The translations under genes and the position numbers were made by a program. A DNA stretch of 64,000 bases from Paracentrotus lividus (lineage: Eukaryota; Echinodermata; Echinoidea; Camarodonta; Echinidae). Below the pieces are notes generated by a model. That model was given only the letters and a program-made list of their open reading frames with translations. It made no database searches and had not been told where the DNA came from. The stretch is from contig CALNVZ010000447.1 in assembly GCA_940671915.1 (NCBI GenBank), positions 58,332 to 122,331 of the forward strand, read 5' to 3'. Of the stretch, positions 62,731 through 64,000 are shown piece after piece; position 1 is the first letter of the stretch; every line of letters begins with the position of its first letter.

Positions 62731-63441
62731 GTAAGTAGCAAAGACAAGTCGAGAGATGGTGGGGGATGATGAATATATAAATGCATGTCTGGGTCATAGG
62801 AGGTATAAGTCAGGCAGCTTGATGACCTTCTGTCAAACGAACGAGGTATCAGTATTGGAACATAGGGGGAGGAACCCCAAATTTACCAATCTGAACATCT
62901 GGCAGTGCATCTCTGCTTCATGTGGCCCCTACAAGCGACCCCGCCACCCCCCCCCCCCCCAAAAAAAGTGCCCCTTTTACAAACAAAATGTATTTTGAAG
63001 AAAAATTGCAGAATTTATTTTTTAAACACACTCTTTATGTCTTCTCTTTACAGCTTTTTGCCAATTTATGTAGATTTTTAAAAGAATGTTATAAACAACT
63101 GTAAAAATGAAAAATTCCCCGATATAATTTTTCTGGAAAAATATAAGAAAATTGCATTCATTCACTAAAATTTTCATTTCATCCATATTAATTTGGTGTT
63201 GATATATTACAAACAAAAAGGTAATTTAATACTTTTTATTGTGACACAAATTTAAAAAATAAATTTCATATGTTGTTTTCCAATACTCAGAAATGATGAT
63301 GCGTTAATGTAACTTCCGAGTGTTCGAGCCTGGAAATCTATTAATACCGTTATAATAGACATGTTTAAAACCACTTGGGTTCGTCCTCCATTTCTGCGTT
63401 AATATATCTAATGTAATATTGTATGTTTACACATTATAAAG
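62731..63441. other. intron 4, no further feature
   Basis: Contains a C16 run (62947-62960) followed by an A run, and otherwise AT-rich sequence. Short frames are not supported. Confidence 0.55.
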
Positions 63442-63516
63442 GTCACTTACTGAAACACATGGAAAAAATTGATATGGGTGAAAATGACGGAAATGAAGAA
63501 AAGGACCGTCTCCGTG
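63442..63516 (+). CDS. acidic cytoplasmic-tail exon, gene continues past window
   Basis: Seen: the acceptor ATTATAAAG and donor GTAAGT flank 75 bases, again phase 1 to phase 1. The peptide begins HLLKHMEKID and then becomes strongly acidic and polar (GENDGNEEKDRLR). There is no tyrosine, so no ITIM, ITAM or other tyrosine signalling motif is present in the visible tail. Because the exon ends in a donor and not a stop, at least one more coding exon must lie beyond 64000. From 63517 to the end of the window I see only AT-rich intron sequence. Confidence 0.72.
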
Positions 63517-64000
63517 GTAAGTTTGGAAAATACATTGTACATGTATGAACGAAAGCGCAAAGACTTCGTTTCGAGATTTAGGACCTTCTCTGTGACGAGA
63601 CCACGAGTAATCACGCCACTATTTTTTAATATCTTATTTGACTTATAAAATACTTGTGTCATAAATGTAACCATAGTGACGATTTCTTTAAATTGCATTG
63701 ATTCCGTTTAAAGATATCCAAATGAAATGAAAGCATATCGCACCATGTCCGTCCTCGTAACATAATCAGTTTTAGCAGGACTCTGATGTAAAGCAATCAA
63801 GTTGTTTTGATTTTCTTTAATTTCCACCTTAATGCAATATTATTCCCAAATAGTTATCTACACGTACATAATGTATTGAACATATAAATGTATTTGGTTT
63901 TGGAAAATGTCTCGCAAACCTTATAAAAAAAACAAAACGAAGTACCAAACAAACAACCTAATTGAAGAAGAAGAAAAATACTAGCCAAAATTTACATGAT

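Larger units (their letters stand above)
34747..63516 (+). other. Ig-superfamily type I receptor gene, partial at both ends
   Basis: This entry groups the five exons. Their lengths (330, 348, 114, 48 and 75) are all multiples of three and every intron is phase 1, so any internal exon can be skipped or duplicated without breaking the frame. The order is V-like Ig, second Ig, membrane helix, basic juxtamembrane segment, acidic tail, and the joined frame is open for 305 codons. No start exon with a signal peptide was found upstream; that DNA enters the damaged, inverted part of the window. The terminal exon lies beyond the window. The long introns are filled with transposable elements. Function is inferred only as a cell-surface recognition or adhesion protein. 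I do not recognise a named family. Confidence 0.75.

Overview
The window looks like nuclear DNA of an animal, most plausibly a marine deuterostome invertebrate; an echinoderm is my best guess, held loosely. It is AT-rich, its real coding sequence is split into short exons with GT/AG borders, and it is crowded with terminal-inverted-repeat (TIR) elements, microsatellites and a tRNA-derived repeat. There is no dense run of long open frames and no operon structure.

The best-supported gene is a membrane receptor of the immunoglobulin (Ig) superfamily on the + strand. Five exons at 34747-35076, 53347-53694, 60402-60515, 62683-62730 and 63442-63516 are separated by introns of 18.3, 6.7, 2.2 and 0.7 kb. 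All five have proper splice borders, all introns are phase 1, and the joined frame stays open for 305 codons. They encode a V-like Ig domain, a second Ig-like domain with a stalk, a transmembrane helix, and two short charged cytoplasmic exons. No signal-peptide exon was found, and the last exon ends in a splice donor, so the gene runs off the window.

The left 33 kb is abnormal. Bases 1 to about 10250 are an inverted, indel-rich copy of about 32480-41680, including a frameshifted reverse copy of the first Ig exon. The 18 kb from about 10250 to 28560 matches nothing I can recognise and reads like noise. Bases 28560-32640 are partly readable. This fits either a foldback (template-complement) read artefact with poor consensus or a real but badly assembled inverted duplication. 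The right half reads cleanly.

Right-half layout: 32480-33400 foldback element; 33900-34340 palindromic CTAGTC array; Ig exon 1; a tRNA-like SINE; small hairpin MITEs; a 1.16 kb tandem duplication within a satellite built on a GCGAGCGCGAAGCGCGAGC core (37400-39650); an AACGTTTT-rich element (39954-41451); a 6 kb TIR element (43953-49985) with a nested 986 bp TIR element and tandem repeats; then introns 2 to 5, which carry further TIR elements. One of these (56660-59586) holds decayed fragments that resemble a THAP zinc finger and a P2X7-like module.
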